This document shows positions 15,819 through 24,374 of a stretch of DNA of 34,669 nt, in pieces. The stretch's first letter is position 1; every line of letters begins with the position of its first letter. A program made the translations under genes and the position numbers. The notes under the pieces are model-generated. The model did not search any database. It was not told the origin of the DNA and worked only from the letters and a program-made list of their open reading frames with translations. The DNA lies in the NCBI GenBank assembly GCA_028287285.1, contig JAQBPY010000081.1, forward strand, positions 1 through 34,669. Reading direction: 5' to 3'. The stretch comes from Gemmatimonadota bacterium (lineage in GTDB: Bacteria; Gemmatimonadota; Gemmatimonadetes; Gemmatimonadales; Gemmatimonadaceae).

Positions 15819-16454
15819 ATGCCAAGTTCTCCCACCGGCAACTTAGCAGACTCATCCATTTCTGACGCCGAGCGCAGCTCGAGCGCCCGCATTGGTGCTG
15901 TGTTGTTTCGGCATCGTGGATGGCTGCCCGTTCCGTTTCTGCTCGTTCCCTTGCTCGCGCATGGGACCAGCGACGCGATGAACTGGATACTCGGTTTCGT
16001 CTTCGTCGTGCTTGGCGAGGCCATCCGGCTTGCCGGTGTGGGCGCGGCCGGAACGGAGACCCGGAGACGATCGCGAACGGTGCACCGGCTTGTGACGTAT
16101 GGAATCTTTGCATGGATGCGCAATCCGCTCTACGTGGGAAACTTCCTGATCTGGATGGGCTTTGCCGTCATTTCGGGGGTGCTCTGGTTCATTCCTGTCG
16201 CCGTGGTACTGTTTGCCGTGGAGTACACGCTCATCGTGCGGTACGAGGAGGGTGTGCTCGAATCCATCTTTGGCGACGAATACCTGGCCTACAAGGCGCG
16301 TACGTCCCGCTGGTTCCCACGTCCCCCGGGATCAGACGAGGAAGGGGAGCATCACTGGGGAGAAGCATGGAGAAGCGAGCTGTCGACGTTCATGCAGTAC
16401 GTCGCCATCACGGCGGCGTTCGTCGTCAAGCAGCGCATGGGTTGGTCCCTGTAG
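15819..16454 (+). CDS. Isoprenylcysteine methyltransferase / PEMT-like membrane protein
   Basis: A 211-residue integral membrane protein with helices near 35-50, 53-72, 110-125 and 126-145. The conserved C-terminal half is clear: RNPLYVGNFLIWMG, then YEEGVLESIFGDEYLAYK and SRWFP. This is the signature of the ICMT/phospholipid methyltransferase-like family, which uses S-adenosylmethionine on lipid-linked or membrane substrates. Bacteria have no prenylated CaaX proteins of the eukaryotic type, so the substrate is probably a lipid or small isoprenoid. A further helix lies at the C-terminus (STFMQYVAITAAFVV). It precedes the two-gene glycan-like cassette by 66 bp and may belong to it. Confidence 0.75.
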   Translation: MPSSPTGNLADSSISDAERSSSARIGAVLFRHRGWLPVPFLLVPLLAHGTSDAMNWILGFVFVVLGEAIRLAGVGAAGTETRRRSRTVHRLVTYGIFAWMRNPLYVGNFLIWMGFAVISGVLWFIPVAVVLFAVEYTLIVRYEEGVLESIFGDEYLAYKARTSRWFPRPPGSDEEGEHHWGEAWRSELSTFMQYVAITAAFVVKQRMGWSL

Positions 16455-16520
16455 CGGTCCGATAGAGACGCTGCCGCCGGTGTCGTTGGACACCCATTGC
16501 TTCCAGTACTGAGAACGGAC

Positions 16521-17693
16521 ATGCCGGGTCTGCTCGCAAAAGTCAGACGGAAACTCACCTTTCTCTGGGGGTCGCACCGCGAGCGCGTCACCCTCTCGCC
16601 GTTGTACTCGCCGGATGCGGCCGATCTCGACGTGCGCGCGCATCGTGACGCGGCCATGGCGTGGCTGGAGCGCGCACAGGATTCGGGTTCGGATCGCGGC
16701 ATCTCGTACGGCGTGGTGTTCGGATCCGATTTCGAGCCGAGTTACCCGGAAACCACCGGGTACATCTGCGCCACGTTTCTCGAACAGAAGGCGCTGACGG
16801 GCCGCGCCGAGCTGCTGGAGCGCGCCATCGCGATGGGCGACTGGGAGATTTCCATTCAGCTACCCGGGGGTGCAGTGATGGGCGGCATGTACAACACGCA
16901 TCCCACCCCCGCGGTGTTCAATACGGGCATGGTGCTCCTGGGGTGGAGCGCGCTCGTTCGGCATACGGGAGAGGCCCGCTTTGCCCACGCCGCGCGCCGC
17001 GCCGCGGAGTGGCTCGTGTCGGCCCAGGAGCCCAGCGGCAACTGGGACGCCGGCAACTCGGTGTTCGCCATCCAGAAGGCGACCCTCTACAACGTCTATG
17101 CGGCGCTCGGGCTCTGCCAGCTGGGCGTGGCACTGGGTGAGCAGCGCTACATTGACGCGGCGGTACGCAATGCCGAATACTGCGCCTCCCAGCAGCGACC
17201 AAATGGGTGGTTTCCGGACTGCTGCCACTCCGACCCGTACGCTCCGCTCCTGCATACGCTCGCGTACACGATGCAGGGGCTCATCGGCATCGGGCAGCTC
17301 ACGGGGCGTAATGATTTCATCGCCAGCGCGCAGCGTCTGGCGGATGCACAGATCCGCATCATGCGCGATGACGGCTACCTGCCTGGCCGCCAGCGAGAGG
17401 ACTTCTCCGCCGCGGTTGATTGGTGCTGCCTCACCGGCTCCGCCCAAACGGCCATCGTGACGGGAGAGCTGTTCCTCGTCACCGGCGACGAGAAGTACCG
17501 CACCGCTGCCCGAACGCTGAACCGGTACGTGATGGCGCACCATGACATTCGCAGCGCAGACGACCGCCTGCGCGGCGGCCTTGCCGGCTCGTGGCCCGTA
17601 TGGGGAGACTATGGCCGCCTCCGGGTGCTCAACTGGGCCACGAAGTTCCTCGTGGATGCGCTCACACTCGAAGAGCGGCTCTCCACGGCATGA
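16521..17693 (+). CDS. Predicted all-alpha (alpha/alpha)6 toroid protein, glycan-related
   Basis: A 390-residue soluble protein made of repeated helical hairpins with conserved aromatic and glycine turns (EPSYPETTGYI, QEPSGNWDAGN, QQRPNGWFPDC, DWCCLTGSAQ). This layout suggests an alpha/alpha toroid as in glycoside hydrolases, epimerases or terpene-cyclase-like proteins. Similar proteins are often seen in exopolysaccharide gene clusters. I cannot assign a reaction. There is no signal peptide, so it would act in the cytoplasm. ATG 16521 is chosen over TTG 16497 because GAGAACGG precedes it. The stop overlaps the acyltransferase ATG by four bases, so the two proteins are probably made together. 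Confidence 0.5.
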   Translation: MPGLLAKVRRKLTFLWGSHRERVTLSPLYSPDAADLDVRAHRDAAMAWLERAQDSGSDRGISYGVVFGSDFEPSYPETTGYICATFLEQKALTGRAELLERAIAMGDWEISIQLPGGAVMGGMYNTHPTPAVFNTGMVLLGWSALVRHTGEARFAHAARRAAEWLVSAQEPSGNWDAGNSVFAIQKATLYNVYAALGLCQLGVALGEQRYIDAAVRNAEYCASQQRPNGWFPDCCHSDPYAPLLHTLAYTMQGLIGIGQLTGRNDFIASAQRLADAQIRIMRDDGYLPGRQREDFSAAVDWCCLTGSAQTAIVTGELFLVTGDEKYRTAARTLNRYVMAHHDIRSADDRLRGGLAGSWPVWGDYGRLRVLNWATKFLVDALTLEERLSTA

Positions 17694-19204
17694 CCGGGAC
17701 TTTCCGTGCGACGCTCGCGAACACTGACGATGTCGCAGAGCTCGCACGATGCTACCCGGCGTCGGTTTTCCTGAGCGCGGGCTACCTGAACGCCATGCGC
17801 GCAACCGGCCAGGAAATCTGGATCTTTGGCGTACGCGGTGAGGACGGCACAGTGCAGGCCGCATGCGGCGGGTTGCTGAAAACGGGAAGGCTGAACACCA
17901 CGCTCGAGATTCCTTCCCTTCCCAACGTGGAGGGCAGCAGTCCGTTCTGGGCGGGCTTACAGACGTTCTGGGAAGACAAGCACGTCACCATCCTGGACCT
18001 GGGATCCTTCGGCTCTCCCGCAGGCACGAGACTGCCGGAGCTTCCTGCCGTTCGCGGGCGTCGCCAACGCCGCGAGTTCGTGCTCAGTCTTGGCGGTAAT
18101 GCACCGCTCGGCGTTTCGTCCAACCACCGGCGAAATATTCGTCGCGCGGAAAAGGCCGGCGTTCATGTGACGCGTACTCACGCACCCAATGCGGCGGCGG
18201 TCCACCTGTCCTTGATGAAGCATTCGGTGCACCGCCGCCGCCTTCGCGGCGAGCACATTCAGATGAGCGAAGCTTCCGCGGAGCTCAGAGCATTTCTCGA
18301 CGCTGGCGCGGGAGAGCTCTTTCAGGCGGTGCGCGGCAATGACGTCCTCTCGAGCGTGCTCATTCTGCGCTCGAAGTCCGGAGCGTATTACCGGTCTGCC
18401 GGCACGTCCACCGAAGGGATGCTCGTGGGCGCGTCGCACCTGCTCGTGCACTCCATTGCACGGCAGCTCGAGGCGGAAGGCGTTCAGCAGTTCAACCTTG
18501 GCGGTGCGGATGACGGGTCCAGTCTCGCGCGCTTCAAGATGGGATTCGGCGCTGCGCGGATCGATCTCGAAGCATCAGCGAGTTACATTGGCCCGCCGTG
18601 GCGCCGCCGAGTGAGCCGTGCCGTGGAACTCCTGCGCAACGACCGCCCCGCGTTGCGCAGCCTGCTCATCGGCGACATCTCGCGCATCATCGTCTTCGAG
18701 CAGCGACTTGGCGACACGCCGCGAGCCGACGCACGGCCGGATCTCGAGCTCAGGTTCCTGAGCTCGGACGAGGTCCGCGCAATCGCCGTTGACGACGGTG
18801 CGTTCGAGTCGCGTCAGCTCGCGCGGTTGAAGCGATTCGGGCAGAGCCACGCATATGGATTATTCGTCGAGGGTGAGCTCGCGCACGTCGCCTGGCTTCT
18901 TCCGCCCAACGCGACGGCCAGGGACGACCCCCGCGTCTGGCTCGCGCATCACGGCGAGGTGGAGATCACCGCCTGCGAGACGCTGCCGCGATTCCGTGGC
19001 CGCGGCTATTTCCCGCTCGCCATTCGCAAGCTCACCGAGATTGCCAGGGCGCAGGGTACCAAGCGCATCATCATGAAGACGTCTGCCGCGAACGTGGCGG
19101 CGCAGTCCGGAATTCAAAAGGCGGGCTTTGGGCGCATCGGCCTGGCACTCTTCATCACGCTGCCCGTGAGCCAGCGCCGTGTCGTGGTGCGGCTGTTCTC
19201 TTAG
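17690..19204 (+). CDS. FemAB-like protein with two GNAT-type acyltransferase domains
   Basis: A 504-residue cytoplasmic protein. Residues 1-310 resemble the BioF2-like / FemAB acetyltransferase_6 domain: the SSNHRRNIRRAEKAGV helix, then YYRSAGTSTEG and QQFNLGGADDGSSLARFKMGFG near the acyl-donor site. Residues about 355-500 form a separate GNAT domain with the acetyl-CoA loop RFRGRGYFPLAI and a C-terminal strand. FemAB-like proteins transfer aminoacyl or acyl groups to cell-wall or polysaccharide precursors. The two-domain arrangement could make one enzyme with two transfers, or a catalytic and a regulatory domain. It starts at ATG 17690, overlapping the toroid gene, and its stop overlaps the convergent HAD stop. 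Confidence 0.7.
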   Translation: MTGTFRATLANTDDVAELARCYPASVFLSAGYLNAMRATGQEIWIFGVRGEDGTVQAACGGLLKTGRLNTTLEIPSLPNVEGSSPFWAGLQTFWEDKHVTILDLGSFGSPAGTRLPELPAVRGRRQRREFVLSLGGNAPLGVSSNHRRNIRRAEKAGVHVTRTHAPNAAAVHLSLMKHSVHRRRLRGEHIQMSEASAELRAFLDAGAGELFQAVRGNDVLSSVLILRSKSGAYYRSAGTSTEGMLVGASHLLVHSIARQLEAEGVQQFNLGGADDGSSLARFKMGFGAARIDLEASASYIGPPWRRRVSRAVELLRNDRPALRSLLIGDISRIIVFEQRLGDTPRADARPDLELRFLSSDEVRAIAVDDGAFESRQLARLKRFGQSHAYGLFVEGELAHVAWLLPPNATARDDPRVWLAHHGEVEITACETLPRFRGRGYFPLAIRKLTEIARAQGTKRIIMKTSAANVAAQSGIQKAGFGRIGLALFITLPVSQRRVVVRLFS

Positions 19205-19929
19205 TGCTCGTGCAGCGTAGCGAGATACTGCGAGAGTTCCTCGAACGACCGCGCCACGAACTCGGCTTCACTCGGGCCACTGGAGCGCGCGATATCCAGC
19301 CGCACGGCGCGATATCCGGCATCGAGCGCACCGCGTATATCCGTTCGCTCGTTGTCGCCAATGTGAAGGATGTCCGCCGGTACGACGCCGAGTACATCGA
19401 CCGCTGCCTGGAATATCTCGGGCCGCGGCTTGGCGTGTCCGATGTCCATGGAATAGATGGTCGCGGAAAAAAAATCGCGCGCAGCGTCTTTTTCCAGGAG
19501 CCGGTCCTGTGCCCTGCCGGAGGCAAAGCCCGTGTCGCTGATTACCGCGAGCTTGAACCGCCGCTGCATGGTGCGCAGCAGCTGCCATGCTCCCGGAAAC
19601 ATGGCGGGAGGGAGCATGAGGAGGGCGTTGTCCACCGCGTCCACCGCGGCGGCCACATGCTCACAGCCCTCGCGGGGCGTGGCGGCCGCGTGCTCGAGGA
19701 TCCAGCGCAGCCGGTCGTCCGTCTTGTAACCGCGCTGCTCCTCGCTCCACCAGCGCTCTGCTTCCTGGCCCGAGGCTTCGTACAGCGCGCGAAGCTGTTC
19801 TTCGGGCAGGTCTCGCCCGTACGCACCAAGCAGCGCCCCAACCGCGGTGCGCCTGAGAGCGACTCGACCCGCGAGCCGGCCACCCTCGTAGAGCGTGTCC
19901 CAGTAATCGAACGTCAGTGCGCGAAGCAT
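19201..19929 (-). CDS. HAD-superfamily hydrolase, variant motif I
   Basis: A 242-residue cytoplasmic HAD protein. Motif I is TFDYWDTLYE: the nucleophile Asp8 is present, but the position two residues later, usually the acid/base Asp, is Trp10. Motif II is AVISDTG, motif III uses the Lys of GHAKPRPEIF and motif IV is HIGDNERTDIRGA. A helical cap of about 90 residues sits between motifs I and II. HAD subfamilies with DxW-type motif I exist, so this is probably a subclass feature and not decay. It is the last gene of the minus-strand run and begins 24 bp after the ferredoxin. The substrate is unknown. Confidence 0.8.
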   Translation of the reverse strand: MLRALTFDYWDTLYEGGRLAGRVALRRTAVGALLGAYGRDLPEEQLRALYEASGQEAERWWSEEQRGYKTDDRLRWILEHAAATPREGCEHVAAAVDAVDNALLMLPPAMFPGAWQLLRTMQRRFKLAVISDTGFASGRAQDRLLEKDAARDFFSATIYSMDIGHAKPRPEIFQAAVDVLGVVPADILHIGDNERTDIRGALDAGYRAVRLDIARSSGPSEAEFVARSFEELSQYLATLHEH

Positions 19930-19953
19930 TCCGCGCCAGTCATGTCGGCCACC

Positions 19954-20217
19954 TTAGCGGGTAGGACGGCCCGGTGGATTGTCACTCTTGAATACGTCCC
20001 GGTTGATCTGGATGTATTCCTTCATCTGGGCGGGTACATCCTCTTCCGGAAAGATCGCGGTGACCGGACACTCCGGCTCGCACGCACCACAGTCAATGCA
20101 CTCGTCCGGGTGAATGAAGAGCTGGGTCTCGCCTTCGTAGATGCAGTCCACGGGACAGACGTCGACACACGCCTTGTCCTTGGTATTGATGCAGGCTTCG
20201 GTAATGACGTAGGGCAT
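19954..20217 (-). CDS. fdxA: 7Fe-type ferredoxin (one 3Fe-4S, one 4Fe-4S)
   Basis: An 87-residue electron carrier. The cysteine pattern is C9, C17, C21 and C25 in the first half and C40, C43, C46 and C50 in the second. The C-x7-C-x3-C-P spacing, without Cys at position 12 or 13, is that of 7Fe ferredoxins (FdxA). C40-IDCGAC-C50 with C25 builds the 4Fe-4S cluster. The acidic C-terminal extension ([14 protein letters not shown]) is also typical of FdxA. ATG 20217 has GAGG at about 6 nt upstream, so the longer open frame is not used. No partner oxidoreductase is adjacent; the only redox neighbour in this gene run is the quinone oxidoreductase. Confidence 0.9.
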   Translation of the reverse strand: MPYVITEACINTKDKACVDVCPVDCIYEGETQLFIHPDECIDCGACEPECPVTAIFPEEDVPAQMKEYIQINRDVFKSDNPPGRPTR

Positions 20218-20293
20218 GATCGCCTCAGGAGATACTGCAATGTGGGGGCGCTTCTCAAGATAATGCGAATCACGGGAGCGACAACCGGAAGGG

Positions 20294-21910
20294 CTACGGC
20301 ACGCGCACTCCGGCAATGGCCGCATCGAGCGCCACCACGTCGGCGCCGATGTCTTTTCCGCCCGTGCCTGCTTTTTCATACTTGCTGATCCGGACCAGCC
20401 GGTAATTCTCGCCCGCAAGGTCCTCGAAGCCGATGGCGCGGAGCGACGGAGGAAAATAATTGCCCTGCGGGTAATCCACGCCCGCGTCGGGCACCACCAG
20501 GGCATTCCGGATGAAACGCGAGCCAGGCAGATGCGTGGCAATGGCCGCCTTGACCGTCATTCCATCGGCAATCACCCCGTACTTGATCGATGCCAGGATG
20601 TTGTCGTGGAAGGAAAAATCCTGGTTCACCCCGCCCAGCACCATGGCCGTCTTGGCCTCCACGATGGTGTTGTGGGCAATGACCACGCTCGTGAGGCCGC
20701 TCAGGATCATGGCGAATCCGTCACCCTCGAAGGGCGGCAGGTTGATGCGGGAAATGACGTTGTCGGTCATGCTGATGTTGCGCGCCGTCGTGGTCACGGG
20801 ACCACCGTCCATGCCGGTAAAGGCAATTCCCACCCCCACGTTGCGAATGAGGTTGAGACGGATGTTCACGTCGCGCGACACACACCACTGGCACTTGCCG
20901 CTCTGGTTGGTGGACTTCACCAGCAGCGACGCGCCCGCCTGCCCGTCCCACCAGCTGTTCTCCATCACGTTGCCTTCGATGAGCACGCGCTGGGCGTTCT
21001 TGAGCTCCAGGTGATTCTTGATGGTCCACTTTCCCTTCCACGCCAACGGCTTGTAGAAATGATTCCGCCGGATCTCGATGTCGCTCGGCACCATGCCCAC
21101 GATGGACGGGTCCGCTCCGCCAAACATCACGTTCTCGCCCGCGCCCTCGAGATAGTTGTTCACGATCTTGAAGGGGCCAGGCCCGTTGTAGCCCAGGATG
21201 GCCTGCGAATCCGAACCTTTTTCGTGGCAATCACTCAGCCATGAATCGATGATGGCTGTGGACGCCGAGTTGATGACCACGCACCGGCGGAGCGTGGCGG
21301 TGGCGTTTCCGTGCACATACATCCGGTCCAGCACGAGATCGTGCGGAATGTCGGCGAGTGTGCGGTTGTCGTCGCCCAGCGTTATCGCGGTCCATGCCTG
21401 GTTGCGCGCTGCGGCGATGCCGACGTCGAGCGCCACCAGCCGGTAGTGATGCGCGCCCCTGGCTGTCTTGATTGGGTCTTCGGCGTTGGGGGTTTCGATG
21501 CGTGGAAGCGCCAGGCGCTGCGCCACTGCGGGCGTCATGCGCGTTCCCTCGGCGGGAAGATTCGCGTGGTTCGCCGGCCTGATCACGATCCATGCGTCGC
21601 TCGCGGTGTTCTTGTTGCGAAGCGTGAAATTGCCGGAAAAGACAGCCCCTTTCGCGAGCTCGATCACGTCACCGGGCTGCGCCGCGTCGAGCGCCTGCTG
21701 GAGATTGCCTCCTGCGGCCACAGAAATGACGCGCCGGCCGGTGGCAGGGGCCGCAGGCATGGCCGTCTTGAGAAAAATGCGCGGTGGCTCGACGTTGATT
21801 TCCGGCGCGTCGAGCTGCTGGGGCAATGGGGCTCGAGCAGGGCGTGCCGAGAGATCGCGCGCCGTGCCGACGACCGCGGCGACGACCAGCCATCGGCTCA
21901 CGCGCTTCAT
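20294..21910 (-). CDS. Secreted right-handed parallel beta-helix protein
   Basis: A 538-residue protein with an N-terminal signal peptide ([15 protein letters not shown]...). The body (about 60-480) is a run of short strands with PbH1-like repeats and asparagine ladders ([46 protein letters not shown]). The opening [21 protein letters not shown] is the usual N-terminal cap of pectate-lyase-like and carbohydrate-binding beta-helices. A cysteine-containing loop (GKCQWCVSR) interrupts the helix. Beta-helices of this kind are lyases, epimerases or adhesin-like; the catalytic residues cannot be recognised by eye. It starts at ATG 21910, with GGAG about 6-9 nt upstream, 10 bp after the yhbY stop. 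Confidence 0.65.
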   Translation of the reverse strand: MKRVSRWLVVAAVVGTARDLSARPARAPLPQQLDAPEINVEPPRIFLKTAMPAAPATGRRVISVAAGGNLQQALDAAQPGDVIELAKGAVFSGNFTLRNKNTASDAWIVIRPANHANLPAEGTRMTPAVAQRLALPRIETPNAEDPIKTARGAHHYRLVALDVGIAAARNQAWTAITLGDDNRTLADIPHDLVLDRMYVHGNATATLRRCVVINSASTAIIDSWLSDCHEKGSDSQAILGYNGPGPFKIVNNYLEGAGENVMFGGADPSIVGMVPSDIEIRRNHFYKPLAWKGKWTIKNHLELKNAQRVLIEGNVMENSWWDGQAGASLLVKSTNQSGKCQWCVSRDVNIRLNLIRNVGVGIAFTGMDGGPVTTTARNISMTDNVISRINLPPFEGDGFAMILSGLTSVVIAHNTIVEAKTAMVLGGVNQDFSFHDNILASIKYGVIADGMTVKAAIATHLPGSRFIRNALVVPDAGVDYPQGNYFPPSLRAIGFEDLAGENYRLVRISKYEKAGTGGKDIGADVVALDAAIAGVRVP

Positions 21911-21920
21911 GTCCGCTCCA

Positions 21921-22229
21921 CTATCGCCAGGGTGGCAGCGCGCCCTGTTTGCGCTTGAGGTCCGGGTTTTCGCGATACAGGGTGCACGTGCGTCCAATGA
22001 CCTGCACCACGTCGGCGCCGACCTTTTCGGCCATCTCGTGCGCCGCGTCCCCGGGCTTTGCGTCCGTTGTTTTTGCCAGCGCGACCTTGACCAGCTCGTG
22101 GGTGCGCAACGTGTCGTCGAGCGTCTGCAGCAGCGTGTCCGTCAGCCCCTGGTGGCCAATGTGCACGAGCGGACTGAGATGATGTGCTTCGCCGCGGAGC
22201 TCGGCGCGTTCCTTCGACGTCAGTGTCAT
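21921..22229 (-). CDS. YhbY/CRM-domain RNA-binding protein
   Basis: A 102-residue protein that is a single CRM domain. It opens with the LTSKERAELRGEAHHLSP helix, followed by VHIGHQGLTDTLLQTLDDTL (the GxxG-type loop, here GHQG where Lys is usual). VGADVVQVIGRTCTLYRENP gives the last strand and helix. Family members bind pre-50S ribosomal particles and help large-subunit assembly. The ATG overlaps the M23 peptidase stop by four bases. It appears to be a housekeeping gene caught between envelope genes, with no functional link required. Confidence 0.85.
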   Translation of the reverse strand: MTLTSKERAELRGEAHHLSPLVHIGHQGLTDTLLQTLDDTLRTHELVKVALAKTTDAKPGDAAHEMAEKVGADVVQVIGRTCTLYRENPDLKRKQGALPPWR

Positions 22230-22852
22230 GGGCGAGCGGGATCGTGCGTGAGGAGAAAGAGCGGATAGGGATTGATGGGATCGCCGTCCCAGTATTTTCC
22301 GTCGAGCGGCATTCGCATGACCTGAAAATGCAGGTGCGGCGCTTCCCTGGGTGCATTCCCCGTTGTGCCCACGAAGCCAAGGGTATCGCCCCGCGCCACG
22401 GCTGCCCCCTGTGCGAGGCCCGGCTGGTAGGCGTCGAGGTGTGCATAGTAATACACCACGCGTCCGAGCGGGTCCGAGGCGTAGATGATGTTTCCGCCCA
22501 GGGGGTTCGATCCCACCCGGAGAATTCGGCCGGCGTCCGTGGACAGCACCGGTGTACCGCGCGGCGCCATGATGTCGAGCGCGCGATGGACACGCTCGGT
22601 ATCGCGCCCTTCGTCAAAGGTATCGTGGAGCTGCGCGACCGTTGCGCCCGCTACGGGAAGCAGCATGCTGCGGCCAATGATGTAACTCACGACGTCGAAA
22701 TTGGCCGCCGCCTCTGGGGGTAGGGGCTCGATTCTCGGCCGTGACGATGGTGCGGTGGGCGCAGGCGCAGAAACGGGCGCCGGTGCTGAATACAGCTGCC
22801 GGTTGCACGCCGTTACGACAAGCGCGAGCAGGACGAAGACGGCGCGGCGCAT
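22226..22852 (-). CDS. M23 (LytM) peptidoglycan endopeptidase, lipoprotein
   Basis: A 208-residue lipoprotein: the lipobox VTAC gives Cys16 as the modified residue. A Pro/Ala-rich linker (20-50) precedes the LytM domain. The zinc ligands are His89 and Asp93 in HRALD and His175 in HLHF, with His138 and His173 as catalytic histidines. All four positions are intact, so it should be an active endopeptidase cutting peptide cross-links and not a degenerate EnvC-type activator. It sits 3 bp after the quinone oxidoreductase gene and overlaps yhbY. The likely location is the inner leaflet of the outer membrane, facing the periplasm. Confidence 0.85.
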   Translation of the reverse strand: MRRAVFVLLALVVTACNRQLYSAPAPVSAPAPTAPSSRPRIEPLPPEAAANFDVVSYIIGRSMLLPVAGATVAQLHDTFDEGRDTERVHRALDIMAPRGTPVLSTDAGRILRVGSNPLGGNIIYASDPLGRVVYYYAHLDAYQPGLAQGAAVARGDTLGFVGTTGNAPREAPHLHFQVMRMPLDGKYWDGDPINPYPLFLLTHDPARP

Positions 22853-22855
22853 GGG

Positions 22856-23824
22856 CTAGGGAACGATGACGACCTTGCCCGTCGTGAGCCGGGCTTCGAG
22901 CGCCTCATGCGCTTCGGCAACGCGCTCCAGCGGGATTTCGCGGTCGATGCGAATGTCGAGCGACCTGTCGTTCACCCAGCCCAGAATGTCGCCGGCGCGC
23001 CACTCGAGCTCTGCACGCGTGGCGATGTAGTGCCCCAGGGTTGGCCGCGTCACGAACAATGAGCCTTTCGCGTTGAGGATAGTCGGATCGAATGGCGCAA
23101 CGGGACCGCTGGACTGGCCGAACAAGGCGAGCATTCCGCGCACGGCAAGGCAGTCCATGCTCCCCAGGAACGTGGCCGCGCCCACGGAGTCGTAAACGAC
23201 TTTCACCTTTGCGCCGCCGGTGATCGTCTTCACTTTGTCCACAAAATTCTGCTGCGTGTAAAGGATCGTCGCTTCGGCTCCGGCGACCCGGGCCAGTGCC
23301 GCTTTTTCGGGAGTAGACACCGTTCCGATGACGCGTGCACCGATGCGGGCGGCAATCTGGCAGAGAATGAGACCGACGCCGCCCGCGGCTGCGTGTACGA
23401 GACACCAGTCGCCGCGCCTTAGCGTGTACACCGAGTGCGTGAGATAGTGCGCAGTCATGCCCTGAAGCATCGCCGCGGCACCGATACGCGCGCTGACACC
23501 CGCGGGCAGCGGCACCAGCCGATCCGCCTTCACGAGCGACAGTTCGGCATATGAGCCCACGAAATTCGTGGAGGCCACACGATCGCCGACCTGGACGTCC
23601 GTTACGCCGTCGCCCAGTGCGACCACCGTTCCGGCCCCCTCGGTTCCCGGGATGAACGGCAGCGCCGTTTTGTACAGGCCTTTGCGAAAATAGACCTCGA
23701 TGAAATTGAGCCCGATGGCGTCCATCCGGACCAGTACCTCGCCAGCGGCAGGTGCCGGGTCGGCGACGGTCTCGAGGCGCATGACCTCAGGCCCGCCGGT
23801 CTCGTGAATTCGGATGGCTCGCAT
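22856..23824 (-). CDS. Zinc-independent quinone oxidoreductase (QOR, MDR superfamily)
   Basis: A 322-residue NADPH-dependent enzyme that reduces quinones or enones. The catalytic domain begins MRAIRIHETGGPEVM, with LPFIPGTEGAGTV. The cofactor domain has AAAGGVG (nucleotide loop), and the late segment LFVTRPTLGHYIATR is characteristic of QOR. Typical zinc-ligand cysteines of alcohol dehydrogenases are absent. ATG 23824 matches the family N-terminus. It heads the minus-strand run and is divergent from the VOC gene, 72 bp away. Its substrate in the cell is not known. Confidence 0.88.
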   Translation of the reverse strand: MRAIRIHETGGPEVMRLETVADPAPAAGEVLVRMDAIGLNFIEVYFRKGLYKTALPFIPGTEGAGTVVALGDGVTDVQVGDRVASTNFVGSYAELSLVKADRLVPLPAGVSARIGAAAMLQGMTAHYLTHSVYTLRRGDWCLVHAAAGGVGLILCQIAARIGARVIGTVSTPEKAALARVAGAEATILYTQQNFVDKVKTITGGAKVKVVYDSVGAATFLGSMDCLAVRGMLALFGQSSGPVAPFDPTILNAKGSLFVTRPTLGHYIATRAELEWRAGDILGWVNDRSLDIRIDREIPLERVAEAHEALEARLTTGKVVIVP

Positions 23825-23896
23825 GATCTGAATTAGAGGCGGCGGCGTGCCCAGTGCAATGGCGCGCGCGGTGCCGCGACGTCTATTTTTCGATGC

Positions 23897-24313
23897 ATGA
23901 TCTCCACACAATTCCAGTTCCACCACCTCGGCGTCGCCGTCGCTGACATGGCGAAGTCGATTCCGATCTACAAGACGTTGTTCAACTACGACGTGACCTC
24001 TGGGCCATTCGACGATCCGATCCAGAAGGTCTCGGTGTGTTTCCTGAGCCGCGGTGCCGGGGACATGCCCATCGAGCTCGTGGCGCCACTGGGCCCCGGC
24101 TCGCCGGTGTCAGCAACGCTCGCCAAGGGCGGAAGCGCGTATCACGTGTGTTATGAAGTCCCGGACATCGCGGCCGCCATTCAGCACCTCAAGTCCAATC
24201 GCTGCGTGGTGCTGGCACAGCCCGTACCTGCGGTGGCGTTCGACATGCGCAAGATCGCGTGGCTGCTGACTCCTACACAGCAGCTGATCGAGCTCGTGGA
24301 GGCGGCGGCGTGA
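23897..24313 (+). CDS. VOC (glyoxalase/methylmalonyl-CoA epimerase-like) protein
   Basis: A 138-residue protein with two beta-alpha-beta-beta-beta modules. HHLGVAVADMAKSIPIY opens module 1 (a possible metal-ligand His) and AYHVCYEVPDIAAAIQHL opens module 2. PIELVAPLG and LIELVEAA carry the Glu ligands. The pattern is nearest to methylmalonyl-CoA epimerase-like VOC members but shorter and without a mutase nearby, so the substrate is unassigned. It is a single gene divergent from the quinone oxidoreductase and tail-to-tail with the kinase gene; a short hairpin lies after its stop. Confidence 0.75.
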   Translation: MISTQFQFHHLGVAVADMAKSIPIYKTLFNYDVTSGPFDDPIQKVSVCFLSRGAGDMPIELVAPLGPGSPVSATLAKGGSAYHVCYEVPDIAAAIQHLKSNRCVVLAQPVPAVAFDMRKIAWLLTPTQQLIELVEAAA

Positions 24314-24316
24314 GTC

Positions 24317-24336
24317 CGCATGCCATTTTTCATGCG
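24317..24336. terminator. Possible small hairpin between convergent genes
   Basis: CGCATG and CATGCG (6-bp arms) flank an 8-nt loop that contains a run of five T. It lies between the convergent VOC and kinase stops. A direct repeat GCTGATACG at 24351-24359 and 24363-24371 follows. The stem is short and has no T-tract after it on the plus strand, so termination is only a possibility. Confidence 0.3.
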
Positions 24337-24374
24337 CCAATCCGCATCCTGCTGATACGTTTGCTGATACGCGG

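Noticed and set aside
19204-20388. Plus-strand open frame across the HAD and ferredoxin genes
   Set aside because: It runs antisense through two well-supported genes and has no homologous features.
24351-24371. Direct repeat GCTGATACG (two copies)
   Set aside because: Only two 9-bp copies in a convergent spacer; too little to support a repeat family or binding-site array.
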